Assembly: GCA_964411505.1 (NCBI GenBank)
Contig: CAYPLH010000004.1
Coordinates: 62,001 to 126,000, forward strand
DNA length: 64,000 bases
From: CAYPLH01 sp964411505
Lineage (GTDB): Bacteria > Bacillota > Clostridia > CAYPLH01 > DUMO01
Direction of reading: 5' to 3'
Below the pieces are notes generated by a model. The model ran no database searches and was not told the origin of the DNA. It saw only the letters and a list, made by a program, of their open reading frames with translations. The translations under genes and the position numbers were made by a program. Positions 10,638-20,204 of this stretch are shown here, one piece after another; the first letter of the stretch is position 1; each line of letters opens with the position of its first letter.

Positions 10638-10667
10638 TTCGACAATTTAAGGTCTTTTATAGAATAG

Positions 10668-10702
10668 CTACTGCAATGGCGTTAAAAAAGTCGTTGCAGT
10701 AG
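10668..10702 (+). terminator. Hairpin after transporter operon
   Basis: CTACTGCAA at 10668-10676 pairs with TTGCAGTAG at 10694-10702, followed by TAAAATAT. The loop is long (17 bases) and the T run is poor, so it is at best a weak terminator or a relic repeat. Confidence 0.35.
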
Positions 10703-10815
10703 TAAAATATAATGTTTAAAACCTTATCAAGTAAAATATGCATGGCATCTCTTCTTTACATTTCTATCCGTGTGGAAAAATATGCAAGAGATGTTATCGA
10801 AATAGGGGGATAGTT

Positions 10816-12363
10816 TTGAGAACAAAACCAAACATTTTGCTTATTATGTGTGATCAATTGCGCGCTGATACACTTGACTGCTATGGAGATACAGTTTGTG
10901 ATACTCCAAATATTGATAAGTTTGCTGATGAAAGTGTGGTTTTTAGTAATGCTTATACCTCTTGTCCTATATGCAGCCCTGCAAGAGCATCGGTTCAAAC
11001 AGGAGTATATCCATTCAGGCATGGTATGATTAATAATATCTACAATACAGGTTGCATGGCACATGAACTTCCTGAATATAGTGGGCTTTTGGGACGAAAA
11101 ATGCAACAGCTTGGATATGGTACAGGGTATACTGGTAAATGGCATATGGGGGGGGGAGGATTGTGTGATGACTGCTATTCTGAGGAGTTTCCACTAATTA
11201 CACCATCTGTTGTACAAACAGCTCTACCAAGTGCTAGGGGATATGATAAGGCAGATGACTTTCCTCACCATGGAGCAAGAGGCGTGAATTATAGACAGTT
11301 CAGGGAGTATCTTGAAAGCCATAATCTTGAACTTGATATTGTTAATAATGATGAAACAGGTTTACCTGAAATTAGATCGAGTATAGAAACTACAGTTGAA
11401 TATTTCCTTATTGAAAATACAAAAAAATATATAGATGAATTTATTACTGAAAAACGACCATTCTTTTTCATGCTTAACTTTTGGGGACCACATTCCCCGT
11501 ATCTATCCATGAAAGAACATATTGAATTATATAAAAAAAGAGATATAACGCCATGGAAGAATTTTTATGATATTCAGGTTGGTAAACCGCTTATACATCG
11601 TGTTAAGGGAGCAAACACCAAACATCTGAATTGGAATAATTACCTTCCTACAATTTGGCACTATTTTGGTGGAATGACATTGACTGATATTCAAATAGGC
11701 AGATTATTTGAATTTCTAAAGGAAAAGAATATTTATGATGATACTGTAATAATTTTCATGTCCGACCATGGTAATGCTCTAGGTTGTCATGGAGGACTTA
11801 ATGACAAAGCACAATATTTTTATGATGATACCTGTAAAATTCCACTTATACTGAAAGCAGCAGGAAACAAGCAGGTTGGAAGAATTGAATCGCATTTTGC
11901 CAACACCTGTGATATATATTCTACAATACTGGAGTATGCAGGCATGAGGGTAGAAGAAGCTGAACAAAATGTTCATGGACATTCTCTTGTGGCTACAATT
12001 GAAAAAAGTACTGCAAATAACTCGCTGGATTGTGTTGTCACAGAATGTGATGGACTTCTCCACAAACTTATGTCTCAGAGAATGATTCGTTGGAAAAACT
12101 ATAAATATGTTTATAATTTGGGAGATATTGATGAGTTTTATGATATGGAGAAGGATCCATATGAAATGGTTAATCTCTTAAATTCACCTTTATATCAGAC
12201 TGATATTAAAGCAATACGAGAACGCCTTTTTAGATGGATGATAGAACATGATGATGGACTTGTAATGGAGTATTCTGCCTGCAGAGATCTTGATAACATA
12301 GTAGACCAGAGGAGTTGGTATTTTAAGGATAGGCAAATATTAAAAGAAAAATACTGTAAATGA
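10816..12363 (+). CDS. Type I sulfatase (Cys-type)
   Basis: About 515 residues. The formylglycine motif CSPAR lies in CPICSPARASVQTG near the N-terminus, and metal ligands appear in LLIMCDQLRAD and in MSDHGNALGCHGG. The family hydrolyses sulfate esters, here presumably of a sulfated sugar. The Cys must be oxidised to formylglycine by FGE or by the anaerobic enzyme anSME; neither gene is in the window. No signal peptide is visible, which fits a cytoplasmic enzyme acting on imported sugar alongside the GH9 protein. I chose TTG 10816 (ribosome site AGGGGGA at 10804-10810) because the product then begins MRTKPNILLIMCDQ, the usual sulfatase start; the 26 codons upstream look non-coding. Confidence 0.88.
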   Translation: MRTKPNILLIMCDQLRADTLDCYGDTVCDTPNIDKFADESVVFSNAYTSCPICSPARASVQTGVYPFRHGMINNIYNTGCMAHELPEYSGLLGRKMQQLGYGTGYTGKWHMGGGGLCDDCYSEEFPLITPSVVQTALPSARGYDKADDFPHHGARGVNYRQFREYLESHNLELDIVNNDETGLPEIRSSIETTVEYFLIENTKKYIDEFITEKRPFFFMLNFWGPHSPYLSMKEHIELYKKRDITPWKNFYDIQVGKPLIHRVKGANTKHLNWNNYLPTIWHYFGGMTLTDIQIGRLFEFLKEKNIYDDTVIIFMSDHGNALGCHGGLNDKAQYFYDDTCKIPLILKAAGNKQVGRIESHFANTCDIYSTILEYAGMRVEEAEQNVHGHSLVATIEKSTANNSLDCVVTECDGLLHKLMSQRMIRWKNYKYVYNLGDIDEFYDMEKDPYEMVNLLNSPLYQTDIKAIRERLFRWMIEHDDGLVMEYSACRDLDNIVDQRSWYFKDRQILKEKYCK

Positions 12364-12500
12364 TAGTAGTCTACTGTAAAATAAACATTGAGTCTTAGAT
12401 TTATGCGACTTCATTTAAATTACTAATATTTAAACATTCTAATTCGGAAATGATTAAGTTAAAAGATACGCTGCAGTAGAAGGTCAATAGGGGGCAAATA

Positions 12501-13310
12501 ATGGATAGAATAAACAGAAGCAAAAATGCATTAGTCACAGGAGCTAGCCGTGGAATAGGTAAAGGTATTGCACTTGCCTTAGCAGCAGATGGATATAATT
12601 TGGCAATCACTTATTCCACATGCAAAGAAATGGCGGAGGATGTAGCCCATATCATAGAAAGCTATGGTAGAAAGTGCATTGTGTATCAAGCCCAAATGGA
12701 ACTTGAGGAGTCACCTCGAACTATAGTAGATGCATCTGTAAACGAACTAGGAATGTTGGATGTTTTGGTAAATAATGCTGGAGCGAGATATGATGCAGAA
12801 ATTTATAATGTTGAGTCAGAAAAAATAGATTACTTTTTAAATCTAGATTTCAAATCATATATCATGATGATGAAAGAAGTATCAAGGCATATGATTGATA
12901 ACAATATAAGGGGTAATGTCGTTAACATTACATCTACTAGAGGGCATAGGGCTTATCCAAGGAATTCCATATATTGTGCTGTAAAATCGGCCATTGGAAT
13001 AGCAACCGAAGCAGCGGCTCTCGACTTGGCACCTTATGGAATTAGAGCAAATTGTATAGCTCCAGGTGCTATAAGAATCCGTGACAACCAATCTTCAATT
13101 GAATTTTATGAAAATCTTGCACCCAAAATACCATTGAGTAGAATCGGAACTCCCGAAGATGTTGGTAATGCAGTATCATGGCTTGTGTCAGATAAAGCAT
13201 CGTACGTGACTGGTGTAACGCTCCGTGTGGATGGGGGATTAATTCTTCCAGGGATGCCTGAACGTGCAAATAAAGTTCCTAATTCAGGGTGGAAAACAAA
13301 ATCTACATGA
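12501..13310 (+). CDS. Short-chain dehydrogenase/reductase (SDR)
   Basis: 269 residues with the classical SDR layout: nucleotide motif TGASRGIGKG near residue 14, NNAG near 91, catalytic Ser in VNITSTRG and YCAVK for the Tyr/Lys pair, then a C-terminal VTGVTLRVDGG. It is a cytosolic NAD(P)-dependent sugar or polyol oxidoreductase by context. A ribosome site AGGGGGC precedes ATG 12501. It lies 137 bases after the sulfatase, and immediately before the stub of an enolase-superfamily dehydratase. The set suggests oxidation then dehydration of a sugar acid, inferred from neighbours only. Confidence 0.88.
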   Translation: MDRINRSKNALVTGASRGIGKGIALALAADGYNLAITYSTCKEMAEDVAHIIESYGRKCIVYQAQMELEESPRTIVDASVNELGMLDVLVNNAGARYDAEIYNVESEKIDYFLNLDFKSYIMMMKEVSRHMIDNNIRGNVVNITSTRGHRAYPRNSIYCAVKSAIGIATEAAALDLAPYGIRANCIAPGAIRIRDNQSSIEFYENLAPKIPLSRIGTPEDVGNAVSWLVSDKASYVTGVTLRVDGGLILPGMPERANKVPNSGWKTKST

Positions 13311-13326
13311 AAAAAGGAGAATAATT

Positions 13327-13431
13327 ATGTTAGGGTTAACAATCAAAAATGTACGCGCAATATGTACTGCTCCAGCAGGGATAAACCTTGTTGTAGAGAC
13401 CATAGTAAAGCATTTAAAGCGAAAAAGTTAA
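13327..13431 (+). pseudogene. N-terminal stub of enolase-superfamily sugar-acid dehydratase
   Basis: A 34-codon ORF with a good ribosome site (AAAAAGGAGA) begins MLGLTIKNVRAICTAPAG and continues INLVV, the usual N-terminus of ManD/gluconate-dehydratase-like enolase-superfamily members (about 400 aa). After INLVV the family resemblance stops and the frame ends ETIVKHLKRKS. A deletion has removed the rest. The start and spacing still match an operon gene following the SDR. Confidence 0.6.
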
Positions 13432-13525
13432 TTAAAAGGTAGAAAACTAGTTATCACCATAGTGTAGCAGGATATGAACATGATTTAGTAAGAAAGAAGT
13501 ATAAAACAGAAAGGTATACTTGAAA

Positions 13526-13786
13526 ATGCATAATAACAAACTAACAGTTAATCACAAAGCTAAAGAAATGCAACTTATAATACCTGATCAGGATTCTCTA
13601 GTCAGGACAGAATCTCAAGTAGCAATTACAGCACAGAAAGTTTTGAGTAGGTATTCATGTAAAAATCATATCATCGAGGGTATAATTAATGTAACATATC
13701 ATCCTTATAATGCTGATAAAACTGGAAAAACAGACGCTACTGCAGCTATTCAGTAAGCATTAAAGGATGCCGTGGAGGACGTTGAT
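13526..13786 (+). pseudogene. Truncated pectate-lyase-like beta-helix gene (relic, copy 2)
   Basis: Reads to YHPYNADKTGKTDATAAIQ, then a TAA at 13754, then in the same frame ALKDAVEDVD. The family motif is G(D)GxTDDTAAIQxALDA, the start of the Pectate_lyase_3 domain in GH28-like and other right-handed beta-helix enzymes. The in-frame stop falls inside that motif and no helix follows, so the gene is dead. The part around 13593-13683 matches the relic at 10536-10637. Confidence 0.6.
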
Positions 13787-13993
13787 TTACAAACGCATTC
13801 GTGCACTGGCTGGATTGGGAACCGCCAATATTATCTGAACTAACACTCTCCACCATTGGATATTCCTTTTCCATGTTGTAGTTTTAGCATATAAAAGCAC
13901 ATACGCTCTTTTGTACCATTAATCAATAGGTGCCGATATGACGTTTATGCTATAAAATCAGAAGGAGATTTTGGAGGATCCACACAAAGAGGG
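13787..13993. other. Decayed non-coding stretch at end of glycan locus
   Basis: No ORF or recognised motif. It follows the lyase relic and precedes a strong hairpin; together with the surrounding relics it looks like the scar of deletions. Confidence 0.4.
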
Positions 13994-14026
13994 AGTGAGA
14001 CACGGTAGCAGTCACCGTGTCTCACT
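13994..14026. terminator. Strong stem-loop, 13-bp stem
   Basis: AGTGAGACACGGT (13994-14006) pairs perfectly with ACCGTGTCTCACT (14014-14026) around a 7-base loop. Only GTTT follows on the + strand, so it may act as a weak terminator in either direction or as an mRNA end-protecting structure for the decayed operon. Confidence 0.6.
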
Positions 14027-14086
14027 GTTTCAGGATGTTTTCATTCACTGTAATTCGACAAAATTCGGGAGCAACTCAGTACTATT

Positions 14087-14181
14087 TAGAGATATTTTAG
14101 AAATGAAAGAGATATGTGGGAATATGGGATTACGATGAAATAGTTATAATGGGTGGTTATAAATATGAATATAATTATGAA
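14087..14181 (+). repeat. 95-bp duplicate of the GH9/AraC-regulator junction
   Basis: Matches 4089-4183 at a constant offset of 9998 bases with about four mismatches. It carries the last 17 codons of GH9, the spacer with its ribosome site and the first codons of the regulator, then diverges after ATTATGAA. The regulator copy lacks anything downstream. It is a leftover of a second locus copy or of a recombination event. Confidence 0.85.
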
Positions 14182-14243
14182 GGTGCAGCAGTCAGGGAGT
14201 GCTCCTATTTAACTTAAAAATGATTCTTGAATTGTTGAACTAA

Positions 14244-17200
14244 TTAACCTTGTCCGCTAGATATTTGCCTGATTGCTTTTGTTAGTTTAGTGTCTACCTT
14301 GATGTCAAGCTCTTGCTCTAAAAGTTTTTTAAAGCGGTAATAAAGCTTTAACGCCTTGCTTCTTCTTCCCTGAAGTTCATATATCCTTAAGAGCTTAAGA
14401 CAAATATTTTCATCATATGGCTCAATTGCGAGGGCGCGTTTTAAAATTTCTTCTGCTTTGCTAAGCTCTCCTCGTCCTACAAAGATTGAGCCAAGCTTTT
14501 GGCAGGCTTTTATGAATATGCTTTTCAGCCTTTCCCGTTCATGGATTACGAGATCGCTGTAATCGTTACCCTCCAGCAGATCTCCTTTATATATGTGTAT
14601 CATTCTCTCCAAGATTTCGATCTGCTGCTGTTCGTTTTGAGGAGTATTTTCTCCTAACTGGGATAGCTTTGTATAAAGATCCAAGAACTCATGTATATCA
14701 ATATTTAGGGCATCATTTCTTCGTATCTGCAGACCTTCCAGTGTTTCATATATGAAAGAGTTATTACCAGTGACTACAGCATTATATTTAGAGAGTATCT
14801 TCCTTAGATAATAAAGTGCTGTCCGCTGTGAAGCGATTGCGGATTTGCTGTCTGAATCCGGCCAGAAGATATCAGCTAGTTGCTCCTTTGATACGGAATC
14901 ACCGCTTTTTAACATAAGGTATTCAAAAAAATATTTGGTCTTTTTGGTTTTCCATTCGGTGTCGAGGATTTTAACTCCATTTATTATAATCTCGGCTTTT
15001 CCAAAAAGGGACGCTTTTACCAGGTAGAGTTGCTTAGATTTTTCTGCTTTATATGTTGATATAAAATTATTAACGAACGCTGTTATTTGGTTTTCATCTA
15101 TGGCTTTTAACTTTTCAATAAGATAATTTATTGTAGTATTGTCATAAAATCTACCCAGTAGTTCAACTGCAAAATTGGGAAAGTAGTTGTATCGAATCCC
15201 TCGCAGGGTCATTTCAACTAGGGTGGGGACGTGGATATCCCAAAACATGAAATATCTGTTGGCTGCCGCCAGCTCAAGCGCTTGTTTTAAGTATTGGTGT
15301 CCTTGTAAGGTGTCACCCCAGACAAAATATAGCTTTGCTATATGAAAGAGAGTTCCTGTGAGTACCTGATTTCCTTTTTTTATCTTTGCAGCCTTTATGG
15401 ATGCAAGCAGGTTTTGTTCTGCCAAAGCAAAATCCCCAGATTCCCTAGCAATAACTCCTGTTATAGATAGTGAGCTTTCATATACCATGAGCCCAGGGGA
15501 AGCTTGGTGAATTGTAGAAAGATCCTCAAGGGCTTCACCAATATCCGGGACTTGGTCGTTATAGCCTATGGACCAAAGATGTCTAAGCAGCTTGCATGCT
15601 GCAGTCATTGCTCTGTTATTTAGCTGATGAAAGTAGAATGCGGCATAATCCAGCAGTTCTAAGGAAGCTTCTCTATCGAAAGACAGGTACCGTTCAAAGG
15701 CAGCTAAGCGCTTTGCATGGGCTAAAAGGTATTCGTAATTATATTTCTCACCGATGGTAGAAACTTCATCTAAATAAGGAGACAACCCCTCTTTTTTGTT
15801 TTTCAAGGTCTGTACAAACGAAAGGAAAAGAAGTATAAACCCTTTTGTTGGCTCTATATTTTTAAACTTATATAGTACCAAAGCTCTTTCCATACATCGC
15901 TCCGCGTGATCAAGCTTACCCAAGCAGTAATAAACTATACAAGACAGTATTAGGTACAGCCATTGGCTGTCCTCCGGAAGTAGGGAACACTGAATGTTTT
16001 TGAGTTGAGTTTCTGCTCCCAAAAAATCTTCTTCTGCAATAAAGCGTACCATATCAAGCAGTGCTAGAGAATTGCCAAGTGAAGGTGAAACGCTCTCAGA
16101 TTGCCCAAGATTGCACTTGCTTAACTCGAGCAACCCTTTCATGTCATTAGTACAATTGTAAATATAGATAAGGACACTTGCTACATCATAATAAATCTGT
16201 AGGTTTTTGCTGTTCAGAGATTGAAAAAGAACTTTTTTCAGAGGTTCTATCATTCCCAGCTGTTCACTGTTGGATACCAGCTGTGCTTTAAACAGCAGCA
16301 GAACCGGATTATCTCTTATGATATTGTCAGGCAAAAGGTCAAGCCACATCTTCAATTGCCCTGTCTCGCCAATCATAAATTTGTTGAAACCTGCTTTTAT
16401 CACAATACTCATAGCTGAAGGGGAATTTCCACACTCGGCCAAATATTCCGCAGCGCGTCCATACGCCCCGTTGAACATATAATATTCAGCAGCTTTAAGA
16501 TTGAGCTCGAATAACTCCTTTTCAGTACAGCTGTTTCTAAAAATGCTTAACAGGAACTGTCGAAATAAGGAATGGAACCTATATACTACTGGATTTCCGA
16601 GAATTTTTTGGATAAACATTCCGAAACTTATACATTGATTCATAAGGGAATGTATATTATCTATTCTTAATATCTCCAACGCCTCAGCTTCTGAGAAATC
16701 CTGAAGTAGCGCAAGCTTGCCCATAGATTTTTGGGTATCTTCATCCACTGATTTTAATACCTCTTGGGACATATAACGAAACAGTGCCTCTTCATGCCCT
16801 ACTATGCCCAATTCAAATGGTAGAGTATCAACATTTTTGTCTTTGAAAGCTTGGTATAATAGTAATACTCCTGTTATCCAGCCTTCGGTACTTGTAAATA
16901 TTATATCAGTCAGTTTGCTGCCCGAATGAGACTGTCTTATGTTAATCATCAAATTCTCTATTTCTTCATTAGTAAAAGCCAGTTCATTCAAGCCTATTTC
17001 CAGGACTTTATTTTCTAACTTTTGCTTTTCAGTAAAAAGGTTTAAGAATCCTCTGCTTAACACAATAATTGTACAGGATGGAGGGAGATTATTTAAAAGA
17101 TACCTAATTATAGCGCATATATCTTGATTTTGAGATGCATGATGAAAATCATCCAGTACTATGTATGTGCGGTTATTACTAGTTTGAGAGTGATGCGCCC

Positions 17201-17579
17201 ACATTTCATGGCAGATTATTGGGTACGCATTATATGGCTGTAATTCAATACTTGGAACGTCTGAAAGAGCAATCCTTGATTCTGCAAACTCATCAGATTC
17301 TGAGGGAAATACTGATTCCACCAAGTGGTGAATGAAAATTGAAGGAGTTTTGTCCTCAGGATCCAAACGATACCAGCATACCCTAAAAGGCGTGGCTGCT
17401 TGATGAACAAAATATGAAACGGCAAAAGTTGTTTTCCCATACCCAGCAGGAGCACATAGAGTAACTGCTCTACAAGAATCCATTTCCTTATGAAGACTAC
17501 TGATCCGGTTTGTCATAAAAAAGCTTTCGGACAGCTCTGGCATGATCAGCTTGCTCTTTAAAATGGGTATACTATTCAT
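14244..17579 (-). CDS. Large MalT/SARP-like ATP-dependent transcriptional regulator
   Basis: 1111 residues. Residues about 25-330 form a STAND/MalT-type ATPase with Walker A APAGYGKTTF and Walker B-like YIVLDDFHH. A long helical TPR-like region follows (about 340-850). The C-terminus carries an OmpR-type winged helix (about 855-940) and a BTAD domain (about 970-1105), as in SARP activators. It is cytosolic and probably an inducer- and ATP-switched activator. Target genes are unknown; the divergent SLH gene across the 445-base spacer is a candidate. Confidence 0.87.
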   Translation of the reverse strand: MNSIPILKSKLIMPELSESFFMTNRISSLHKEMDSCRAVTLCAPAGYGKTTFAVSYFVHQAATPFRVCWYRLDPEDKTPSIFIHHLVESVFPSESDEFAESRIALSDVPSIELQPYNAYPIICHEMWAHHSQTSNNRTYIVLDDFHHASQNQDICAIIRYLLNNLPPSCTIIVLSRGFLNLFTEKQKLENKVLEIGLNELAFTNEEIENLMINIRQSHSGSKLTDIIFTSTEGWITGVLLLYQAFKDKNVDTLPFELGIVGHEEALFRYMSQEVLKSVDEDTQKSMGKLALLQDFSEAEALEILRIDNIHSLMNQCISFGMFIQKILGNPVVYRFHSLFRQFLLSIFRNSCTEKELFELNLKAAEYYMFNGAYGRAAEYLAECGNSPSAMSIVIKAGFNKFMIGETGQLKMWLDLLPDNIIRDNPVLLLFKAQLVSNSEQLGMIEPLKKVLFQSLNSKNLQIYYDVASVLIYIYNCTNDMKGLLELSKCNLGQSESVSPSLGNSLALLDMVRFIAEEDFLGAETQLKNIQCSLLPEDSQWLYLILSCIVYYCLGKLDHAERCMERALVLYKFKNIEPTKGFILLFLSFVQTLKNKKEGLSPYLDEVSTIGEKYNYEYLLAHAKRLAAFERYLSFDREASLELLDYAAFYFHQLNNRAMTAACKLLRHLWSIGYNDQVPDIGEALEDLSTIHQASPGLMVYESSLSITGVIARESGDFALAEQNLLASIKAAKIKKGNQVLTGTLFHIAKLYFVWGDTLQGHQYLKQALELAAANRYFMFWDIHVPTLVEMTLRGIRYNYFPNFAVELLGRFYDNTTINYLIEKLKAIDENQITAFVNNFISTYKAEKSKQLYLVKASLFGKAEIIINGVKILDTEWKTKKTKYFFEYLMLKSGDSVSKEQLADIFWPDSDSKSAIASQRTALYYLRKILSKYNAVVTGNNSFIYETLEGLQIRRNDALNIDIHEFLDLYTKLSQLGENTPQNEQQQIEILERMIHIYKGDLLEGNDYSDLVIHERERLKSIFIKACQKLGSIFVGRGELSKAEEILKRALAIEPYDENICLKLLRIYELQGRRSKALKLYYRFKKLLEQELDIKVDTKLTKAIRQISSGQG

Positions 17580-18024
17580 TTATGTCTACCTCCAATTTGT
17601 GTTTTTTGATACACATTAATTCTATTGTGAAAAATCATTATAGAGAAAGTTTCAACATTGCTAGATATGTTTCTTATGAGTAAATGAAACTTTTCTCGCA
17701 AATAAGCTTTTTTAAGAGTAATCTAATTTAATTAATAAGCAAAGCATAAATTCTTTTTCTTCATTTTACCATGTACATATAGCGCTTACAAGATGTAAGA
17801 TATTCATTTCCAAAGCATTTCCCCACTTTTTTACAAGAATTAAATTTTATATTTTTTTGATGCTTACATTGTAGAATTTTTTTGAGATAGCTATATTTTC
17901 CTAGACAATGGGGATTGCAAAGGGAAGCCCCTTTGATTAAAGAAGGCTAGTTTCAAAAGAGTATGAAAAGAGCGATTTGAGATTGCAAAAATGTAAGCAA
18001 AAAGAAAGAAATGGAGGAGTGATT
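17580..18024. other. Divergent intergenic region, regulator/SLH gene
   Basis: AT-rich 445 bases separating a minus-strand regulator and a plus-strand surface protein gene. It should hold both promoters, but I do not see consensus boxes strong enough to assign. A long 5' leader for the SLH gene is possible. No ORF of note. Confidence 0.4.
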
Positions 18025-20055
18025 ATGAAACGTAAACTATTATCAATGTTGATGATTACAATGATTTTTACCTTTACGATATCTTTTTATGCAACTGCAG
18101 AGGTAACACAGCCGACTACTCTAAGTGCACCAGAGCACTTTGCTGCCGGACACTATTATGGTGACTACATATATTTCACACTAAGTGCTCCTGAAGACTT
18201 GAGGGATTATATTGGTAGACTTGCTGATGATGATCCGGTAAACAGAAAAAAATATTCGGCACATAGCCAATTCGATTATAAGATTGATGATGGAAGCTGG
18301 CATTACACAAAGGATTGGGATTCACCTACAATTAAGCATAAAAACACCCTTTATGCACAAATGGTGAATGGGCAAAGCTATATTACAACCTATGAAAGAG
18401 AATCACTGTCAAACATATTTCCAGAGGATCCAGAACTGAAAGTGTTTGCAGAGGCCGGTTGGGATTATTTTTCAAACCATAGCATCACATTTAGAGCACG
18501 GTTTGTAGAGTCGTTTGATTCTGGAAAAACCAATGTGATTTCAGACTGGTCTAATGAATACACTCTTTCTGCTAATTTAAAAGAAGATACCGACAAAATG
18601 ATCAACCATGCACCGACTCTTTTATCTGCAGACATAAAAATAGCTGGAAATGGGGAGCCTTATTTTGAAGTAAAGTCAGACAGAATCCCAGGAGAGATTA
18701 TGGATCTTTATAGTATCTCCAATGGTAGTGTAAGGACTGAAATTTGGATGAGAAGATTAGAAGATAAGGAATTTAAGCTAATAAAGCAAGATAGTGGAAG
18801 CTTGGAACTGTTTAAAATTCTGGCAGGAGATTACTTTAAGGACATAGAGCAGAGATATGATGAACAAAGCTATGAAATCAAAATGAGATATGTGTTGGAT
18901 TTGAGATCATATAAGCAAGCGGGAATAAAAAGCACGACCAGTGTTAATATTTTTAGTCCCTACTCTAATATTTTTTCCCATAACATGCCGGCCTGGAGCA
19001 ATGCAAGCGAATGGGCGACAGTAGAAGTTAAAAAGGCACTGGACAATGGTCTTTATCCCGACAAGCTTAAAGATGCAGACCTTACCAAACCAATTACCCG
19101 TGCAGAGTTTGCTGCTGTTGCACTAAAGCTGTATGAATCGCTTGCGGGTAAAACATCGGCCCCGGCACCTACTAGTACCTTTACAGATACCAAGGATACT
19201 GATGTCCTTAAAGCATATGCACTTGATATAATAGTTGGAGTAGGCAATAATAAATTTGCACCTGATGAGCTTCTAAGTCGTGAACAGGCTGCCACCATGC
19301 TTACTAGAGTATATAAAAAGGTCAACTGGGAGGGCTGGAAACTGGCAGAGGACAACTCATATACAAAGCATTCGTTGGATAACAAAGGTGTGCCACCGTT
19401 TGATGATGATACCCTGATTTCTGATTATGCAAGGGATTCTGTCTATTTTATGACCAAATACGGAATCATCAAAGGTATCGGCAACAACAAGTTTGCACCA
19501 AGAAATACTACCAGTGCTGAAGTTGCAGCAGGTTACGCCAACTCAACTCGTGAACAGGCGTTGGCTATTAGTAACCGTACTTTTGAAAAAGTAGATGAAA
19601 TTCAAGACGGCGGACAAACATCGACAACATCTCCTACACAGACAGATCATAGTTTGGTCATCGGGTCATGGGTTCTTGGCAACCTGTCTGGTGGAGCTTT
19701 TAATGCAGTTACGGGAAAATACGAAGGCGGAGCAACTGGCTTAGGGCAGATATATACCTTTAAGGCAGACGGAACCTACACGGGATTGGTGATATGGTCA
19801 AATGTGATGTGTTTTACAGGCAAATACAGCATAACAGATGGAGTGATTACGCTTACCGATAGAGTTGTTGAGGAAAGTAGTGACGACGGCAGGAGCTGGG
19901 GTGTTAAGGAGAATCTGCCCGACACCTCAACATATTTTACCGTCGGAACAGATGGCACGGAAAAATACTTACTTTTAGGAGAAGAAGGTGCAGAGCTACC
20001 ACTAGTTGATAAGAAAAACGCTTTGAAATACAATTTTTTGAGTGATATATCTTAA
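18025..20055 (+). CDS. S-layer homology (SLH) domain surface protein
   Basis: About 676 residues. A signal peptide is visible at the start (MKRKLLSMLMITMIFTFTIS, then an ATAE cleavage region). The middle (about 25-310) is a beta-rich region of unknown role. Three SLH repeats follow (about 320-530, with ITRAEFAAVALKLYES, LSREQAATMLTRVYK and GIIKGIGNNKFAPRN), which anchor proteins to pyruvylated cell-wall polymer. The C-terminus (about 545-675) looks like a lipocalin-type domain (GSWVLGNLSGG, FKADGTYTG). GGAGGAGTG supports ATG 18025; the ORF extends 16 codons upstream without signal-like sequence. A terminator follows at 20089. Confidence 0.85.
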   Translation: MKRKLLSMLMITMIFTFTISFYATAEVTQPTTLSAPEHFAAGHYYGDYIYFTLSAPEDLRDYIGRLADDDPVNRKKYSAHSQFDYKIDDGSWHYTKDWDSPTIKHKNTLYAQMVNGQSYITTYERESLSNIFPEDPELKVFAEAGWDYFSNHSITFRARFVESFDSGKTNVISDWSNEYTLSANLKEDTDKMINHAPTLLSADIKIAGNGEPYFEVKSDRIPGEIMDLYSISNGSVRTEIWMRRLEDKEFKLIKQDSGSLELFKILAGDYFKDIEQRYDEQSYEIKMRYVLDLRSYKQAGIKSTTSVNIFSPYSNIFSHNMPAWSNASEWATVEVKKALDNGLYPDKLKDADLTKPITRAEFAAVALKLYESLAGKTSAPAPTSTFTDTKDTDVLKAYALDIIVGVGNNKFAPDELLSREQAATMLTRVYKKVNWEGWKLAEDNSYTKHSLDNKGVPPFDDDTLISDYARDSVYFMTKYGIIKGIGNNKFAPRNTTSAEVAAGYANSTREQALAISNRTFEKVDEIQDGGQTSTTSPTQTDHSLVIGSWVLGNLSGGAFNAVTGKYEGGATGLGQIYTFKADGTYTGLVIWSNVMCFTGKYSITDGVITLTDRVVEESSDDGRSWGVKENLPDTSTYFTVGTDGTEKYLLLGEEGAELPLVDKKNALKYNFLSDIS

Positions 20056-20088
20056 ATGATAATTATGTCCTCTTTTATGCACTCAGCA

Positions 20089-20118
20089 AAAGCAGGTTCA
20101 ATTCTTTGAACCTGCTTT
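20089..20118 (+). terminator. Rho-independent terminator after SLH gene
   Basis: AAAGCAGGTTCAA (20089-20101) pairs perfectly with TTGAACCTGCTTT (20106-20118) around a TTCT loop. The arms themselves are A- and T-ended, so it could work in both directions. Confidence 0.85.
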
Positions 20119-20204
20119 AAACTTTATAAATTTTTTGAGGTAACTATTTCGTCCCCAATTGTGCTATAATTATTGATAAAAAAGTTAAAGGCAGGTTAGA
20201 TTTT

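Noticed and set aside
10738..10815. Upstream start of the sulfatase ORF
   Set aside because: Non-homologous Cys/His-rich text; TTG 10816 with AGGGGGA gives the standard sulfatase N-terminus.
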